Shown here: one piece after another, positions 6,676 to 8,801 of the stretch
Layout of the letters: each line of letters opens with the position of its first letter
Position numbering within the stretch: position 1 is the stretch's first letter
Source: an uncultured Clostridia bacterium
GTDB lineage: Bacteria; Bacillota; Clostridia; Peptostreptococcales; Anaerovoracaceae
DNA length: 8,801 nt
Reading direction: 5' to 3'
Assembly (NCBI GenBank): GCA_937889655.1
Contig: CALBZG010000121.1
Location: forward strand, 1 to 8,801
Program-made: the position numbers and the translations under genes
The notes under the pieces: generated by a model
Database searches by the model: none
Seen by the model: only the letters and a program-made list of their open reading frames with translations
What the model was told of the DNA's origin: nothing

Positions 6676-8070
6676 TTATGTCTCCTGCTGATCGTTTTCA
6701 CAGGCAAATTTGATTTCAAGGCTTTTTTCCAGCAGTTTAACTGCCGCCTCGCGATATTTCAATGAAAGCACTCCCAGGGAAGCCATGATATAGTCATGAT
6801 CTACCAGTATTTTCGCATTGTCCCCCGGAACCAGTAAATGGCCTTTAGCGTTTTGCCTGCTGATGCTCTTCATGATACTGTAACGATCCGGCAATCCCGT
6901 GAGAGCGCCACCGGTCCCTACGATATATTTCACCTGGGTCAAGTCCTTTCCTTCCGCTACGGTGGTCCTTCCTGTTGGACCGTAAATATAGCGGATCCTG
7001 CCTGCATGTCTCTCGATGGCCTTCTCTACCGCTTCGTAGGTCAGCCGCTCCACCAACAGGATCTCTCCCTGGGATTTAGGGATCACCTCGTAGCTTTCCA
7101 GCAGCGCATCAAGATCAAAGCCTTCTCCGGCCATCTCCTTCGCAAGCTTTTCCCGTCCTATGGACTCCACCACCTTCATCCTGTTGACATACACGCCCAG
7201 GTCGCCTTCCACCGTGCGTTTGGCCTTTGGCTCCGGGCTGATCAGTATTCGTGATATCTCATCAGAATCCTCCGTGACGGAATGAACATCTGTGGTGGCG
7301 CCGCCCACATCAAGTGTCACTACATTGCCAATGCATTCATAAAGGAGCTTTGTGCACTCCATGACAGCACCGGGGGTTGGAATGATGGGGCCGTTAACCA
7401 TATCTCTGATGTGTTCCATCCCCGGAGCGTTGGTTATGTGCTCCTCGAAAGCCTCTTGAATGATTTTCCGGCAAGGCTCCACATTTAAATCATCTATTTT
7501 CGGATAGACATTATCCACAATATATAATTTGCGGTCCTCAAATATCAGTTTGATCTCTTCCCGGTTCTCGCAATTTCCTGCATAAATCACCGGCACCTTC
7601 AGCGACATGGTATTCAGAAGTTCGGCATTATAAATGGCGGTTTCCCTCTCCCCGAAGTCCACACCCCCTGCGAGCAGGATGAGGTTGGGCCTGATCTCCT
7701 CGATTTTTTTCAGGTCCGTCCTGCGAAGCCGGCCGGCTGTGATGTAATGGATGATCCCGCCGGCCCCCAGAGCTGCCTCTCGGGCTGCCCTGGCCGTCAT
7801 ATCATAGACGAGGCCGTGCACTGTCATTTTAAGCCCTCCTGCGGCGGAGGATGTGGCCAGCATTTCATCATACGCTATATTTTCGATCCCATTCCGACGG
7901 CAAAGATCTTCCATGGCGCCCTTCAGCCCGATGCGCACATCGCCCTCCAGCACCGTAGTCGCCGCCTGGCCTTGAGCCAGAAAAACCGGATCCTCTGTAT
8001 GCAGCCCATTGAAGGCGTTCACCACGGTTGTGGTTGAGCCGATTTCCGCCACAAGCACATCAACTTTCAT
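6676..8070 (-). CDS. GlmL-related ornithine degradation protein (ASKHA-fold ATPase)
   Basis: This 464-residue cytosolic protein belongs to the MutL/GlmL family first seen beside glutamate mutase. Relatives next to oraE are named GlmL-related ornithine degradation proteins. ASKHA nucleotide-binding signatures are visible: phosphate-1 AEIGSTTTVV (residues 8-17), phosphate-2 LDVGGATTDV (253-262) and an adenosine-type motif VGTGGALTG (384-392). A Gly-rich stretch LLAGGVDFG (132-140) also fits. Length matches the family (about 460). Its biochemical role is not proven; by position and fold it may use ATP to reactivate or chaperone the adenosylcobalamin mutase encoded just upstream (inference). The start is an ATG with GGGAG five bases before it. 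It follows oraE after 67 bases and is likely in the same operon. The ornithine racemase gene often near here is not in the downstream part of the window. Confidence 0.93.
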   Translation of the reverse strand: MKVDVLVAEIGSTTTVVNAFNGLHTEDPVFLAQGQAATTVLEGDVRIGLKGAMEDLCRRNGIENIAYDEMLATSSAAGGLKMTVHGLVYDMTARAAREAALGAGGIIHYITAGRLRRTDLKKIEEIRPNLILLAGGVDFGERETAIYNAELLNTMSLKVPVIYAGNCENREEIKLIFEDRKLYIVDNVYPKIDDLNVEPCRKIIQEAFEEHITNAPGMEHIRDMVNGPIIPTPGAVMECTKLLYECIGNVVTLDVGGATTDVHSVTEDSDEISRILISPEPKAKRTVEGDLGVYVNRMKVVESIGREKLAKEMAGEGFDLDALLESYEVIPKSQGEILLVERLTYEAVEKAIERHAGRIRYIYGPTGRTTVAEGKDLTQVKYIVGTGGALTGLPDRYSIMKSISRQNAKGHLLVPGDNAKILVDHDYIMASLGVLSLKYREAAVKLLEKSLEIKFACENDQQET

Positions 8071-8080
8071 ATTTGCTCCC

Positions 8081-8120
8081 TTTTCCGTCGTTTCCCATCA
8101 TTTTCTATCATTTTCTATCA
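8081..8120. repeat. 10-bp tandem repeat between oraE and the glmL-like gene
   Basis: On the plus strand two identical units TTTTCTATCA (8101-8110, 8111-8120) are flanked by decaying copies TTTCCCATCA (8091-8100, 8 of 10) and TTTTCCGTCG (8081-8090, 7 of 10). On the coding strand this reads as repeated AATGATAGAA and runs into the ribosome binding site of the glmL-like gene. It sits in the mRNA between the two genes. No function is known. Confidence 0.7.
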
Positions 8121-8138
8121 TTTTTCCATTATTCCAGA

Positions 8139-8801
8139 TTATTTCTGAGATCTTCTCCTCTGCCTCTCTTCGATGATGAATGAGGCAACATCAATGCCGT
8201 GGGAGTTTCGGCCGAATCCGGCATCGATGCCAGTTTTCAGGGCTTCTTCCGGCACCACCTGAGTTCCTCCCGCCGCGATGATCACTTTTTCGCGGATGCC
8301 CTTTTCTATGGCCAGATCATTGATCCTCTTCATATTCTTGTAATGGATATTATCATGGGATATGATCGTCGATGCCAGGATCACCTCGGCATTCAGCTCT
8401 ATAGCTGCATCCACCAGTTTTTCTACCGGTACCGAGGTCCCCAGATATTCGACCTGGATCCCGAAGCGTTCGATGCCGCCATGCTTGATGTCGATGATCT
8501 CCCTCAGCCCTACGGAATGCTCATCTTCACCGACGGTGCCGCATACCACCTTCAGCGGATATTTTGACACGTCGGCCCTGATCTCATCATCGGATAAGTA
8601 ATGAGGCTCCGGCGGGATCACAAGTTTTGAAATATCGATGTCAAAATTCACTTTGCCCTTCAGCTCTATCCTGGTGCCTTCGGCCTCCTGCATGATTTCG
8701 GCATTGATGACCTCAGGATTAAGAAGCCCCAGGTTCTTGCCGGTTTCCACGGCCACTGCCTCCGCCACTCTCCGGTTTGTCGGAATGAACATGGTCAGCA
8801 T
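8139..8801 (-). CDS. oraE: D-ornithine 4,5-aminomutase large (E, beta) subunit, C-terminal part
   Basis: The enzyme converts D-ornithine to 2,4-diaminopentanoate using adenosylcobalamin and PLP, in the oxidative branch of ornithine fermentation. Visible are 220 C-terminal residues: the end of the catalytic region (FIPTNRRVAEAV), a linker (NFDIDISKLVIPPEP) and the Rossmann-type B12 domain. The cobalamin-binding motif D-E-H-S-V-G is at window residues 93-98, with H95 as the cobalt ligand. K106 (IDIKHGG) lies exactly 11 residues later, matching H618 and K629 of the Clostridium sticklandii enzyme, where the lysine forms the PLP Schiff base. AAGGTQV (176-182) and GFGR (195-198) close the fold. The frame is still open at the window edge, so the Met there is internal and about 520 residues are missing. 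The related lysine 5,6-aminomutase beta subunit (KamE) is less likely, because the linker and HGGIERFG text fit OraE better and a GlmL-like gene follows. Confidence 0.9.
   Translation of the reverse strand: MLTMFIPTNRRVAEAVAVETGKNLGLLNPEVINAEIMQEAEGTRIELKGKVNFDIDISKLVIPPEPHYLSDDEIRADVSKYPLKVVCGTVGEDEHSVGLREIIDIKHGGIERFGIQVEYLGTSVPVEKLVDAAIELNAEVILASTIISHDNIHYKNMKRINDLAIEKGIREKVIIAAGGTQVVPEEALKTGIDAGFGRNSHGIDVASFIIEERQRRRSQK

Noticed and set aside
8799..8801. ATG at the window edge as the start of a 220-residue protein
   Set aside because: The family needs about 520 more residues upstream and the frame is open at the edge; this Met is internal to oraE.

Overview
The window is most likely from an anaerobic, amino-acid-fermenting Firmicute of the Clostridia. 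The evidence is a D-ornithine 4,5-aminomutase gene followed by its GlmL-like companion (the Stickland-type ornithine pathway), strong AGGAGG-type ribosome binding sites, sigma-A-like promoters and an S-layer (SLH) protein. I do not assign a genus. All six genes I can support lie on the minus strand, so transcription runs from high to low coordinates. The low-coordinate end is a genuine contig end. Bases 1-49 are Illumina TruSeq adapter, not genome.

In transcription order: (1) 8801-8139 is the 3' part of oraE, the large subunit of D-ornithine 4,5-aminomutase; it runs off the window. It is followed by a short 10-bp tandem repeat and then by glmL-like (8070-6676), an ASKHA-fold ATPase thought to service the B12 mutase. 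(2) A good extended -10 promoter (6656-6628) drives a small gene of 57 residues (6581-6408), with one membrane segment and a CCGGC cysteine cluster. (3) About 190 bases of apparently structured leader with a terminator-like hairpin precede a cation diffusion facilitator (6215-5034). Its site-A residues (N/D in TM2, D/D in TM5) resemble manganese exporters, and it appears to carry two C-terminal cytosolic domains. It is closed by a clear intrinsic terminator (4928-4891). (4) A 342-base gene-free stretch (5033-4692) holds heptamer repeats, that terminator, a large inverted repeat and a strong promoter. (5) That promoter drives a two-gene surface operon: a secreted SLH protein (4691-3597), then after only 12 bases a very large secreted protein (3584 to the contig end) with Ig/PKD-like domains and a beta-propeller-like region.

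The window thus joins the tail of an ornithine-fermentation operon (GC-richer, about 57% in a sampled line) to a metal-export unit and to an AT-richer surface operon (30-35% in sampled lines). I see no direct functional link between the three blocks. No tRNA, rRNA, CRISPR array, transposon or phage gene was recognised. The least explained parts are the surface operon and the structured leader in front of the metal exporter.
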